A stretch of 64,000 nucleotides of DNA, from the NCBI RefSeq assembly GCF_003854935.1, contig NZ_CP033970.1:682001-746000 (forward strand), given 5' to 3'. Of the stretch, positions 1-8,366 are shown piece by piece. The stretch comes from Cupriavidus pauculus. Its GTDB lineage: Bacteria > Pseudomonadota > Gammaproteobacteria > Burkholderiales > Burkholderiaceae. The notes under the pieces are model-generated. The model did not search any database, was not told where the DNA came from, and was given only the letters and a program-made list of their open reading frames with translations. Made by a program: the position numbers and the translations under genes. The stretch's first letter is position 1. Every line of letters begins with the position of its first letter.

Positions 1-689
1 TGGAAACCGTGGGCGTCAGCCCGTTCACGCTGGTGTTCCGGCACGCGGGCCTGGCCTTTGCGGCCGGCGTGATGAACGCGGTGATCCTGACCGCCGTGCT
101 GTCGGCGGGCAACTCGGGCATGTATGCGTCCACGCGCATGCTCTACAACCTGGCCACCGAGGGCCGCGCGCCGCGCATCTTCGCCCGGCTCACGCGCAAT
201 GGCGTGCCGCTGATGGCGCTGCTGGCCACCACGGCCGTGGGCGCGCTGTGCTTCCTGACGTCGCTGTTCGAAAGCAAGTCGGTGTACCTGTGGCTGCTGA
301 ACCTGTCGGGCATGACCGGCTTCATCGCGTGGCTCGGCATCGCCGTGAGCCACTACCGCTTTCGCAAGGGCTTCGTGGCCCAGGGCCTGGACCTGAACCG
401 GCTGCCGTACCGCTCGCCGTTCTTCCCGTACGGGCCGATCTTCGCGTTCGCGCTCTGCATGATCGTGACGCTGGGCCAGAACTACCAGGCGTTCACGTCG
501 GGCAACATCGACTGGGTGGCCGTGGCCGCCACGTACGTCGGCATTCCGATCTTCCTGGCGATCTGGATGGGCTATCGCATCGCGCGCAAGTCGCGCTTCG
601 TGCGGTATGCCGAGATGGAATTCCCCGCGCTGCCCCCGGCCAGCGCCGACGCCTCCGGGCGCGGCCTGGCCCCGGCAGCCGGTGAATAG
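1..689 (+). CDS. lysP: Lysine-specific amino acid permease (APC superfamily), 3' part
   Basis: Only the C-terminal ~228 residues are in the window; the reading frame is open to the left edge, so the gene starts upstream. The block around residues 30-75, with SAGNSGMYASTRMLYNLA and a following GVPLMALLATT stretch, then SGMTGFIAWLGIAVSHYR, matches the second half of E. coli LysP closely. Several hydrophobic membrane segments follow, and the cytoplasmic tail ends in a short Ala/Pro-rich extension. The family is a proton-coupled inner-membrane transporter importing lysine. AroP/ProY-type permeases are close relatives, so the substrate is inferred from similarity remembered for LysP rather than proved. 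Confidence 0.85.
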   Translation, partial: ETVGVSPFTLVFRHAGLAFAAGVMNAVILTAVLSAGNSGMYASTRMLYNLATEGRAPRIFARLTRNGVPLMALLATTAVGALCFLTSLFESKSVYLWLLNLSGMTGFIAWLGIAVSHYRFRKGFVAQGLDLNRLPYRSPFFPYGPIFAFALCMIVTLGQNYQAFTSGNIDWVAVAATYVGIPIFLAIWMGYRIARKSRFVRYAEMEFPALPPASADASGRGLAPAAGE

Positions 690-771
690 CAGCAAAGCGG
701 CGCGCCATTCCCGGGCGCGCCCTGGCAACACCCATAACAAGCACAACAAGCACAACGACAAGGAGTCATCC

Positions 772-2451
772 GTGAAGAAGTCCATTCGCACGCGCCTGCT
801 GGCGCTGGCCGCCATGGCGGCGGTGCAGGCCCACGCGGCACCCACGCTGGTGGAGTCCGTCCAGGGCTACACGCTGCAGAACGACAAGATCGCCAGCTTC
901 AGCGGCCTGGTGTTCGACCAGGGTAAGGTGCTGGCCACCGGCGACGCCGCCGCGCTGCGCGCAAAGTATCCCGATGCCCGGCGCATCGACGGGCAGGGCA
1001 AGACGCTGCTGCCGGGCCTGATCGACGCCCACGGCCACGTGTTCCGCCTGGGCTTCAAGACCACGGAGATTTCGCTCTCGGGCACCCATGACCTGCAGGA
1101 GGCGCAGGGCATCATCCGCGCCTACGGCCAGAAGAACCCGCAGCGCCAGTGGCTGCTGGGCTATGGCTGGAACCAGGTGAACTGGAAGCTGGGCCGCTTT
1201 CCCACCGCCGCCGAGCTGGACGCCGCCGTGTCCGACCGTCCGGCCCGCCTGGTGCGCGTGGACGGCCACGCCGCGTGGCTGAACACCAAGGCGCTGCAGG
1301 CGGCCGGCATCACGCGCGATACCAAGGACCCGGCCGGCGGCCGCATCGAGCGCGACGCCAACGGCAACCCGACCGGCGTGCTGGTGGACAAGGCGATGGC
1401 GCTGGTCAACGACGTCATCCCGCCGTACACCGACGACGACCGCCGCGCCGCACTGGCGGCCGCGCTGGCGCACATGAACGCGCTGGGCCTGACCGCCGTG
1501 GGCGACGCCGGCGTGACCGTGACCGACGACCGCATCTACCGCGAGTTCGCCGACCAGGGCAAGCTGACCACGCGCATCTACGCGATGATCCGCGACACCG
1601 GCGACGACTTCAAGGCGCTGTCCGCCAAGGGCCCGGTCATCGGCTACGGCAACGACCGCTACTACCTGCGCGCGGTGAAGCTCTATGGCGACGGCGCGCT
1701 GGGCAGCCGGGGCGCGGCCCTGATGGAGCCGTACACCGACGACCACGCGCACAGCGGCCTGCTGTTCATGAGCGACGCCGCCATGCAGGCGGCCGTGAAG
1801 ACGGCCATCAAGGCCGGCTACCAGGTCAACGTCCACGCCATCGGCGACAAGACCAACCACCAGGTGCTGGACGCCATGGAAGCGGCCTACAAGGACGTGG
1901 GCGGCCGCCAGCTGCGCAACCGCATCGAGCACGCCCAGGTGGTGTCGATGCCGGACATCCCGCGCTTCAAGAAGCTGGACCTGATCGCGTCGATGCAGCC
2001 CACGCACGCCACCAGCGACATGAACATGGCCGAGGACCGCATCGGCAAGGACCGCATCAAGGGCGCCTATGCCTGGCAGACGTTCCTGAAGCAGGGCACC
2101 GTCATTGCCGGCGGGTCCGACTTCCCGGTGGAATCGGCCAACCCGTTCTACGGCCTGCACGCCGCCGTGACCCGCACCGACCACGAAGGCCGCCCGATCA
2201 AGGGCTGGCATCCCGAGGAAGCGATGACGCTGCCCCAGGCATTCCGCGCGTTCACGCTGGACGCCGCCTACGCCGAGCACCAGGAAAAGACGCTGGGATC
2301 GCTGGAAGCCGGCAAGTGGGCCGACTTCATCGTGGTGGACCGCGACCTGTTCAAGGTGCCCGCAGCCGACATCTGGAAGATCCAGGTGCTGGAAACCTGG
2401 GTGGCCGGCGAGCGCGTGTTCGCACGGGGGGATCAGTCGGCCAAGCGTTGA
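772..2451 (+). CDS. Exported amidohydrolase (YtcJ/amidohydrolase-3 family)
   Basis: The start chosen is the GTG at 772, preceded by AAGGAG at 760-765 with a 6-nt spacer; the longer in-frame opening upstream overlaps lysP and has no such site. The 559-residue product opens with MKKSIRTRLLALAAMAAV, a Sec signal peptide ending near AHA-A, so the enzyme is predicted periplasmic. The body has the hallmarks of metal-dependent amidohydrolases: the GLIDAHGHV metal-binding motif after the first strand, VNVHAIGDKTNH, an RIEHAQ motif, and GGSDFPVES near the C-terminus. Amidohydrolase-3 enzymes hydrolyse amide or formyl groups on diverse substrates; the substrate here is not evident. It stands alone between lysP and a strong terminator. 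Confidence 0.85.
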   Translation: MKKSIRTRLLALAAMAAVQAHAAPTLVESVQGYTLQNDKIASFSGLVFDQGKVLATGDAAALRAKYPDARRIDGQGKTLLPGLIDAHGHVFRLGFKTTEISLSGTHDLQEAQGIIRAYGQKNPQRQWLLGYGWNQVNWKLGRFPTAAELDAAVSDRPARLVRVDGHAAWLNTKALQAAGITRDTKDPAGGRIERDANGNPTGVLVDKAMALVNDVIPPYTDDDRRAALAAALAHMNALGLTAVGDAGVTVTDDRIYREFADQGKLTTRIYAMIRDTGDDFKALSAKGPVIGYGNDRYYLRAVKLYGDGALGSRGAALMEPYTDDHAHSGLLFMSDAAMQAAVKTAIKAGYQVNVHAIGDKTNHQVLDAMEAAYKDVGGRQLRNRIEHAQVVSMPDIPRFKKLDLIASMQPTHATSDMNMAEDRIGKDRIKGAYAWQTFLKQGTVIAGGSDFPVESANPFYGLHAAVTRTDHEGRPIKGWHPEEAMTLPQAFRAFTLDAAYAEHQEKTLGSLEAGKWADFIVVDRDLFKVPAADIWKIQVLETWVAGERVFARGDQSAKR

Positions 2452-2495
2452 TGCTTGCTTGAGGTCGCCCGGCGACGATAGCGGTACCAAAGCAG

Positions 2496-2532
2496 AAAGC
2501 CCCGTTGAACCAAGGTTCAACGGGGCTTTTTT
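2496..2532 (+). terminator. Rho-independent terminator after the amidohydrolase gene
   Basis: A perfect 16-bp inverted repeat (AAAGCCCCGTTGAACC at 2496-2511 and its complement at 2514-2529) is separated by two bases and runs into six T residues. It lies 44 bp after the amidohydrolase stop codon. Confidence 0.93.
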
Positions 2533-2663
2533 CGTGCCTGCCGACACCGCTTGCGAAGTCTTCCTCAATTCAAGGGTACTGCGATTCCACAAACTGACCG
2601 ATCGCAATACTGTCGCCGGTTGGGACGGGGCAAGTGGCTCCCAACTTTGGACGGCAGACAACC

Positions 2664-3389
2664 ATGATTTTGACGATCGGATCCTCCCGATCCGCGCCGC
2701 GAGGTGTAGTCGCCTTGATTGCGGCACTCTGCGCGGCACTGCAGTCGGGCTGCGCCAGCACCTCGGATCAAACGCTAGGTGCGGCTCCTTCGGCGACTGA
2801 CTTTGTCCTGCGGCCCGGGAATCCCGGAGATCCGCTCCCGGCGCAGACCACCGCAGCCGGCAGACACTGGCCCGTCGAAGTGCGCGAGGGCATCGAGCGG
2901 GTCGTCATGTTCCTGGATGCGGCCAGGGGCCAGCGGATCCACACCTTCGACAATGCCGCCATAGAGAAACTGCTCGATGTGAAATTGCACGGCGATACGA
3001 AACTGACCTCTCACATCGGCGCCACACCCTACGGCATCTCAGGCTGGCTAGCCAACTACCAGGCATCGGGGGCGTCGTTTTCAGGTCAGGCAAACCGGTA
3101 CCGGCCAAGTTCTGCGCTTGGCGACTACGTCTACATCCGCCTGGAAATCTCACCGAAGAAATACTGCCTCGACCCCTATGACCTCGCCGTCTATATCGGC
3201 GGCGATTATCGACCCTTGCACCCTGCCCCCTCTTTACACCGGGAAACGCCCGATCTTCCGAGATTCGAGCCAGCGTACGCGTGGGGAATGTTTGAACGGG
3301 GGGTGACCGGCATCCACTACGGAAGCCGAAAGATCCATATCAGCATCGAAGAACGATGTGTCGCTGAAGTAGCGATCCTGCACAGGTGA
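2664..3389 (+). CDS. Putative lipoprotein of unknown function with atypical base composition
   Basis: Translation from the ATG at 2664 gives 241 residues; a GTG ten codons earlier is possible. The N-terminus has a hydrophobic stretch (VVALIAALCAALQSGC) followed by Ser/Thr-rich sequence, resembling a lipoprotein signal with the acylated Cys in QSGC. The -3 residue is Gln rather than the usual Leu, so lipidation is tentative. The mature part contains no motif I recognise; it is soluble-looking, with clusters of Tyr, Pro and His near the end. Codon usage is visibly less GC-rich than in the flanking genes, with many A/T third positions, which suggests recent acquisition. It is flanked by a terminator on one side and a convergent gene on the other, so it is probably monocistronic. 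Confidence 0.6.
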   Translation: MILTIGSSRSAPRGVVALIAALCAALQSGCASTSDQTLGAAPSATDFVLRPGNPGDPLPAQTTAAGRHWPVEVREGIERVVMFLDAARGQRIHTFDNAAIEKLLDVKLHGDTKLTSHIGATPYGISGWLANYQASGASFSGQANRYRPSSALGDYVYIRLEISPKKYCLDPYDLAVYIGGDYRPLHPAPSLHRETPDLPRFEPAYAWGMFERGVTGIHYGSRKIHISIEERCVAEVAILHR

Positions 3390-3453
3390 GGATCATCTGG
3401 CTTGAAAGAAGACAAGAGGTCTGGCCACGCTCGCCAAACCCCTGCCAAAGCGC

Positions 3454-3774
3454 TTACTGCGCAGCCGGCGCCTTCTTGTGTGCCTTGGTCGACGACTTCT
3501 TCTTTGTCGCCTTGCTGTCGGTCAGCGCCGACGCGGTGCCCTGGTTCGCGCCCTGGGTGTACGGGTCGAACTTGTCGCCGGCGCGGGCGGTGTCGGGCAC
3601 GTAGCCGTCCTTGTTGGTCACACGCGCCGGGTCCGGCACATAGCCGTCCTTGTTGGTGGCGCGCATGTTGTAGTCGTACCGGTCGGCAGGGTTGGCCGGG
3701 CCGGCGGCGGTTGCCAGTCCCGGAGCCAGTACCGCCATTGCCGCTACCGCCAGTGCCATCGTGGACGCTTTCAT
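3454..3774 (-). CDS. Small secreted repeat protein, DxY..GA family member A
   Basis: The ATG at 3774 (MKASTMALAV...) is preferred over the ATG at 3780 because AGGAG directly abuts 3780 but lies 6 nt before 3774. The product has 106 residues. A Sec signal peptide (MALAVAAMAVLAPGLATA) is followed by two copies of NKDGYVPD separated by a short linker, then DKFDPYTQGANQG, and a Lys/Ala-rich tail (KKKSSTKAHKKAPAAQ). The DPYTQGA element matches the recurring D-P-Y-x-D/E-G-A motif in the proteins at 51762-52088 and 53805-54350, so I treat the three as one family. Function is unknown. The basic tail and the signal suggest a periplasmic or cell-surface location. It is transcribed towards the low-GC lipoprotein gene. 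Confidence 0.75.
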   Translation of the reverse strand: MKASTMALAVAAMAVLAPGLATAAGPANPADRYDYNMRATNKDGYVPDPARVTNKDGYVPDTARAGDKFDPYTQGANQGTASALTDSKATKKKSSTKAHKKAPAAQ

Positions 3775-3939
3775 CGACATCTCCTGCAAACGGTGGGTGG
3801 ATACACATCGTGCGGAAACCGCACGGCCATCCGTAAGCGTAGCCGTCAGATAGTGAAACCGCCATCTCTGATCGCGCGCGGGGCGCAGCCGGCCGTGCGA
3901 AGCCGAAATCGTGCCGGGCGGCACGCAAGGCAGAGGGGG

Positions 3940-4077
3940 TCAGGGGCGCAGCAGGTCGAAACCGGCCAGGGCCACCACGCCGCTGAGGACGTCCGTGGAC
4001 ATGGCGCCGTTGCCCAAAATCAGGATGGCGGCGGCGGTCCACGTGGTGGCGCAGAAGAGATAGAAACGCTTGTTCAT
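3940..4077 (-). CDS. Possible 45-residue small membrane or secreted protein
   Basis: Reading the complementary strand from the ATG at 4077 gives MNKRFYLFCATTWTAAAILI and then a short hydrophilic turn, a second hydrophobic stretch (VLSGVVALAGF) and the end DLLRP. The layout of a basic N-terminus followed by a hydrophobic segment is that of a real small inner-membrane or exported protein. No good ribosome-binding site precedes it; only an AGG about 14 nt upstream is visible. It lies in the otherwise empty stretch between the repeat protein A gene and the TauE/SafE permease gene, all on the same strand. It could also be a chance frame. Confidence 0.4.
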   Translation of the reverse strand: MNKRFYLFCATTWTAAAILILGNGAMSTDVLSGVVALAGFDLLRP

Positions 4078-4227
4078 GATGCGGCGGAGAGCCTGCGGAC
4101 GGCGCAGAGGGCCGGTCCTGACTCAAAGATAGGCGAAAAGCCGGGCCACGCGGGACCGGCGCGGGCGTCAGTATAAACCCTGATGCCGGGGGCCGTGTCG
4201 CGTCGCCAGACGTTACGTATTCGCCAC

Positions 4228-4977
4228 TCAGGATGCCAGCACGCGCGGCACGGCCGACACCAGCATCGCCACGCCCGAGCCGGTCAGCAGCGTCAGCACA
4301 ATGCGCCGGAACGTGATGTCGCTGATGCCGAGGTAGACCCGCGTGCCGATCAGTGTCGGCACCAGCATCGCGGGCGCCACGATGGCGAACATCGGCAGCA
4401 TCTCGCGCGTGATGATGCCGGTGCCGATGTAGACGCCCATTGTCACGATCAGCGCGCCGAGGTTGAAGTTCTGGATGATGACGCGCTGCTTGTCCTTGTC
4501 GTACCCGCGCAGCGTGCACCAGAGCGTCGGCACCACACCGGTGAAGCCGCCAATGCCGCCCATGATGCCGCCGATGCCGCCGGCCACCGCGTCGGCCACG
4601 CGGCCGCCGTGATGGATCTTCGGCATCCGCGCCGCCACCAGCATGATCGGGCAGAACACCATCAGGATGGTGCCCAGGCAGAGCTTGAACAGGTTGACGT
4701 CCAGCCTGGGCAGCAGGCTCACGCCGATGGGAATGCCGACCAGGCCGCCCAGCAGGAACGGCAGCACGGCCGCCAGATGGAACTGGCGCCGCACGGTCAC
4801 GGCGGCCAGCAGTTGCCCGGTCAGCGCGCCGAACACCGACATCGCCGCGGCCATGCGCGGGTCCACGCCCCACGCCCAGAACGACATGGCGACCATGCCG
4901 AACGCAAAGCCGGACAGCCCCTGCACGAAGCCCGCAACCGCCGCGCCCAGCGCGACGATCACGATGACGGAATCCAC
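4228..4977 (-). CDS. TauE/SafE-family (TSUP) permease
   Basis: This 249-residue protein is almost entirely hydrophobic, with about eight membrane segments. It has the family's two-fold layout: a glycine-rich first repeat (GFVQGLSGFAFGMVAM) and a second one (GGIGGIMGGIGGFTGVVP). TSUP proteins move sulfite, sulfoacetate or other small organosulfur or carboxylate anions across the inner membrane. The substrate cannot be read from the sequence. The gene is 21 bp upstream of the FKBP gene stop on the same strand, but no functional link is obvious. Confidence 0.88.
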   Translation of the reverse strand: MDSVIVIVALGAAVAGFVQGLSGFAFGMVAMSFWAWGVDPRMAAAMSVFGALTGQLLAAVTVRRQFHLAAVLPFLLGGLVGIPIGVSLLPRLDVNLFKLCLGTILMVFCPIMLVAARMPKIHHGGRVADAVAGGIGGIMGGIGGFTGVVPTLWCTLRGYDKDKQRVIIQNFNLGALIVTMGVYIGTGIITREMLPMFAIVAPAMLVPTLIGTRVYLGISDITFRRIVLTLLTGSGVAMLVSAVPRVLAS

Positions 4978-4998
4978 GGCGCTGCCCCGGTGCGGGAA

Positions 4999-5397
4999 TC
5001 AGCCGCCGATGCCCAGCAGCTCCACCTCGAAGTTCAGCGTCGCGTTGGGCGGGATCGTGCCCGGCACGCCGCGCGCGCCATAGGCCGTCGACGCCGGGCA
5101 GGTCAGCTTGGCCTTGCCGCCCACCTGCATCTTCTGCACGCCCTCGGTCCAGCACGGGATCACGCGGTTCAGCGGGAACGAGATCGGCTGGCCGCGCTTG
5201 TACGAGCTGTCGAACTCCTTACCGTCGGTCAGCGTGCCGCGATAGTGCACCTTCACGGTGTCGCTGGCCTTGGGCGAGGCGCCCGTGCCCTTGGTCACGG
5301 TTTCGATCACCACGCCCGAAGGCAGCGTTTCGGCGGCGGCGGCCACACCCGAGGCGGTCAGCGCGACGGCAGCAAGGAACATCGGAATGGTCTTCAT
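4999..5397 (-). CDS. Exported FKBP-type peptidyl-prolyl cis-trans isomerase
   Basis: The start at 5397 (MKTIPMFLAAVALTASGVAA) has AGGA a few bases upstream and yields 132 residues with a Sec signal peptide; longer frames upstream are not supported. The FKBP core is complete: VKVHYRGTLTDGKEFDSSY, then NRVIPCWTEGVQKMQVGGKAKL, then AYGARGVPGTIPPNATLNFEVELL. These segments form the hydrophobic proline-binding pocket. The protein is a single-domain periplasmic folding helper. It carries an extra Cys pair (IPCW and LTCP) that could form a disulfide after export. Confidence 0.92.
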   Translation of the reverse strand: MKTIPMFLAAVALTASGVAAAAETLPSGVVIETVTKGTGASPKASDTVKVHYRGTLTDGKEFDSSYKRGQPISFPLNRVIPCWTEGVQKMQVGGKAKLTCPASTAYGARGVPGTIPPNATLNFEVELLGIGG

Positions 5398-5533
5398 GGA
5401 ATCCTGTCGAGTCGGGTTCTGGAGGATGGCGCCCGACGCCGCGGCGCGGCCCGGTGCCAGCCGGCAAGTGTACACGCCATGCCGGCCGGCCCCGGGGTGC
5501 CGCGCGGGGGGCACGGCACCGCCACGGCACGCC

Positions 5534-7729
5534 TCAGGCCACCACGCCCATCGCCGGGTCGCTGACCGAATCCTTGCCGGTCTCGATGCGGCCTGCCACG
5601 CGGCGGCGGAACGACGGCGCGATGTCGCAGCTCACCTCGAAGTCGTACCAGTTGCCGCTGTCGGCCAGCGGCCACGTCAGCTCGCCGACCTTGCCGGCTT
5701 CCACCTTCTGGCCCCACGGGCCGTCCGTGCGGTACGCCTTGGCCGCCACGCCGAACGTGCACGCCTTGTCGCTCCGGTTGTACAGCTTCACCTGCAGCAC
5801 CGGCGGCTCGCACAGTTCGTAGCAGACCTGGATCTCGGCGCCAGCCGCGCCGGCCTGCTCGCTGGCATCGCCGATGAACGCGCGGTGGTAGCCGTTCGGG
5901 CCCAGCACCCAGAGGTCGTACTTGCCGTTGTCGGCCGCCACGTTCCACACGCCGTCCAGGCTCTTGCCGGCCTCCACGACATAGCGGCGCGGGATGGCGT
6001 CCAGGTGCAGCCGGTCGTAGACGTGGAAGACCGCGCCGGCCGTGCCGTTGTTGGCGAACGTCAGCGACACGGTCCGGGCCGTGCCATCGACACGCGACGT
6101 GGTGTGCAGCTCGTACGGCAGCGCGCGCGACGGCCGCGTGCCCGTGGCCTGCGCCGGCAGTGCCGGCGTGGTGGGCACCGGAATGGCGGCCATCGCCTTC
6201 TGCGTCAGCGCAAGGTTGTCCACCGTCACCTTGGTGCTGCGGCCGGCCAGCGTCGGCAGCGGGTCCTTGTTCGGGTTGACGAAGTTGAACGCCGACGTCA
6301 GGTCGCCGCAGACCGCCCGGCGATAGGCGCCGATCTGCGGCTCCTTCACGCCAAAGCGCTTTTCCAGGAAGAGCAGCGTCGACGTGTGGTCGAACACCTG
6401 CGAATTGACGTAGCCGCCGCGGCTCCACGGCGACACCACCCACATCGGCACGCGCGGGCCCGGGCCGTAGGGCTTGCCGTCGATGGCCGACTGGGCGGCC
6501 GTGGCCGGCGTGTAGTTGTGGTACTCGAACGCCATGTCGGCGTCACTGAGCGTGCTGCCGCCGGCCAGCGAGGCATCGGCATTGCGCGACGGGGCCGAAG
6601 GCGGCGGCACGTGGTCGAAGAAGCCGTCGTTCTCGTCGTAGTTGATCAGCAGCACGGTCTTGCTGAAGACCTCGGGGTTGGCCGTCAGCGCGTCCAGCAC
6701 CTGCTGCACGTACCAGCCGCCCTGCGCCGGGCTGGACGGCCCCGGATGCTCGCTGTAGAGCGACGGCGGGATGATCCACGAAATCTCGGGCAGCGTGCCG
6801 TTCTGCACGTCGTCGCGGAACGACTGCAGCAGCCCGTCGGGCATCGTGTTGCCAAAGCCCCTGGCCAGCGGGCTCAGCGCGTCGTCGATGGCCGGATCGT
6901 AGGCGGGCGACGTGCCCGGCAGCGCCACGGGCCGGCGCGCCACCGGCATCGACTCGATGGCCGCGCGCCAGTGGCGGAAGCTCATCATCTCGTTGCAGCC
7001 GTAGTTGTCGGCCAGGCTCTGGTAGACCTTCCAGCTCACGCCGGCGTCGACCAGGCGGTCCGCGTAGGTCTTCCACGTCCAGCCCTGCGTGGACGGCCCC
7101 ACGTCGTTACCGCCGTTGAACTCGTTGACCATGGCCGCCACGTTGGCGCCGCTGGGGCCGTTGGTGCCGGTCCAGTAGAACAGCCGGTTCGGGATGGTGC
7201 CCGTGTGCATCGAGCAGTGGTAGGCGTCGCACAGCGTGAACGCATCGGCCAGCGCGCGCTGGAACGGAATCTCGGCCGTGTCGTAGTACGACATCGACAG
7301 CCGGTTCTTGGCCACGGGCCAGCGGTTCATGCGGCCGTGGTCCCACGCGGCCTGGGCGTCGGGCCAGGTATGCGGCGTGCTGCCGGCGCGCTGCGCGTTG
7401 CCCAGCGAGCCGTCCAGCCGGTACGGGGTGATCGTGTTGTTGGTGGCGTCGGTCTGGAAGAACGCGTTCTGGCCGTTGGCCAGCGGGATCGCAAAGCGGT
7501 CGCCATAGCCGCGCACGCCCTTGAACGTGCCGAAGTAGTTGTCGAACGAGCGGTTTTCCAGCATCAGCAGCACCACGTGCTTGACGTCCTGGATGGTGCC
7601 GGTGGCGTTGTTCGCCTCGATGGCCAGCGCCCGGCGGATGCTGGGCGGGAACGATGCCAGCGTGGCGGCGGCGGCCGCGGTGCCGAGCGTGTTGCGCAGG
7701 AACTTGCGCTTGGAGGGGTTGAATGTCAT
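5534..7729 (-). CDS. Phosphocholine-specific phospholipase C
   Basis: The ATG at 7729 gives a 731-residue protein beginning MTFNPSKRKFLRNTLGTAAA. This resembles a Tat signal with KR replacing the usual RR, consistent with the family being exported folded. The catalytic N-terminal region has the phosphoesterase signature VVLLMLENRSFDNYFGT, in which Glu and Asn are expected metal or catalytic residues, and later DENDGFFDHVPPP. The C-terminal third holds the two repeated small beta domains typical of bacterial PLC (one ending near VEAGKSLDGVW, the second near GRIETGKDSV). The enzyme cleaves phosphatidylcholine or sphingomyelin head groups. Haemolytic and non-haemolytic types cannot be told apart here. 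The ribosome-binding site is poor. A small lipoprotein gene lies directly upstream on the same strand. Confidence 0.92.
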   Translation of the reverse strand: MTFNPSKRKFLRNTLGTAAAAATLASFPPSIRRALAIEANNATGTIQDVKHVVLLMLENRSFDNYFGTFKGVRGYGDRFAIPLANGQNAFFQTDATNNTITPYRLDGSLGNAQRAGSTPHTWPDAQAAWDHGRMNRWPVAKNRLSMSYYDTAEIPFQRALADAFTLCDAYHCSMHTGTIPNRLFYWTGTNGPSGANVAAMVNEFNGGNDVGPSTQGWTWKTYADRLVDAGVSWKVYQSLADNYGCNEMMSFRHWRAAIESMPVARRPVALPGTSPAYDPAIDDALSPLARGFGNTMPDGLLQSFRDDVQNGTLPEISWIIPPSLYSEHPGPSSPAQGGWYVQQVLDALTANPEVFSKTVLLINYDENDGFFDHVPPPSAPSRNADASLAGGSTLSDADMAFEYHNYTPATAAQSAIDGKPYGPGPRVPMWVVSPWSRGGYVNSQVFDHTSTLLFLEKRFGVKEPQIGAYRRAVCGDLTSAFNFVNPNKDPLPTLAGRSTKVTVDNLALTQKAMAAIPVPTTPALPAQATGTRPSRALPYELHTTSRVDGTARTVSLTFANNGTAGAVFHVYDRLHLDAIPRRYVVEAGKSLDGVWNVAADNGKYDLWVLGPNGYHRAFIGDASEQAGAAGAEIQVCYELCEPPVLQVKLYNRSDKACTFGVAAKAYRTDGPWGQKVEAGKVGELTWPLADSGNWYDFEVSCDIAPSFRRRVAGRIETGKDSVSDPAMGVVA

Positions 7730-7778
7730 GCGGGGAGCGTGTCGGTTGGGTGGGATCGGTGCAGGCGCGGCGCCTGCG

Positions 7779-7997
7779 TCACGGTGCCGGCGCGCAATGC
7801 GCCGTGGTGCAGGCGGCGGGCGGCTTGGTGCCGCCGCCGTCGTTGCCGCCACCCGTGGCCGGCGGCGGCGTGGGCTGGCCGCCGCTGTTGTTGTTGTCAT
7901 CGCCGCCGCAGCCGCCCAGCAGCAGCGCCAGGCACAGCACGCCGGCGCCAAGCAGCGGCCTGTGCATGCGCGAATGAACAGGTTTCGTGAGGATCAT
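7779..7997 (-). CDS. Small lipoprotein with low-complexity tail
   Basis: Translation from the ATG at 7997 gives 72 residues; an internal ATG at 7967 gives 62 and starts right before the signal peptide (MHRPLLGAGVLCLALLLGGC). The LLGGC lipobox is clear, so the protein is predicted to be lipidated. The mature part is Asp/Asn, Gly and Pro rich (GGDDNNNSGGQPTPPP, then Gly-rich) and ends with a Cys pair in ACTTAHCAPAP. No ribosome-binding site is convincing for either start. The gene lies 49 bp upstream of the phospholipase C gene and may be its operon partner. No function can be assigned. Confidence 0.6.
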   Translation of the reverse strand: MILTKPVHSRMHRPLLGAGVLCLALLLGGCGGDDNNNSGGQPTPPPATGGGNDGGGTKPPAACTTAHCAPAP

Positions 7998-8088
7998 GGT
8001 CGAGGTCAGGTTGGTTCGCGTGACTGATCCGGGCGTCGAAGCACCTTGTCGCCCGTGCACATCCCGGCCGCCTTTGTCCTCCAATGTC

Positions 8089-8099
8089 TTGTCTGACAA
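8089..8099. promoter_or_regulatory. Palindrome TTGTCTGACAA in the 7998-8366 gene-free stretch
   Basis: The 369-bp interval between the divergent lipoprotein and TrhA-like genes holds an exact 11-bp palindrome TTGTC-T-GACAA. Just downstream of it is a hairpin formed by TACCCC and GGGGTA. Odd palindromes of this form are typical targets of dimeric repressors, but none is encoded nearby. The rest of the interval is lower in GC than the genes and presumably carries both promoters. I recognise nothing else in it. Confidence 0.35.
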
Positions 8100-8366
8100 C
8101 GATTACCCCCCGGTGGAGGGGTATCGGCGGGCGAGACGTGGAAGTCTGGACGCTTGATATGTCAACCATGTGACCATAACGATACGATCGGCCGTTTGAA
8201 AGTCAACCGTTTGCGAATGAACGGAAAACGAACGCAAAACGACAGCCGGACACACGGACGTCATGTTGGCGGGGCCAATTGCGCGGCTTCTGCCCGCTTC
8301 GTCGGGGTATGGCGCCGATCCATGCCACAATGGCCGCTTGCCAACTACGCACACGGAGCTTTCGGG

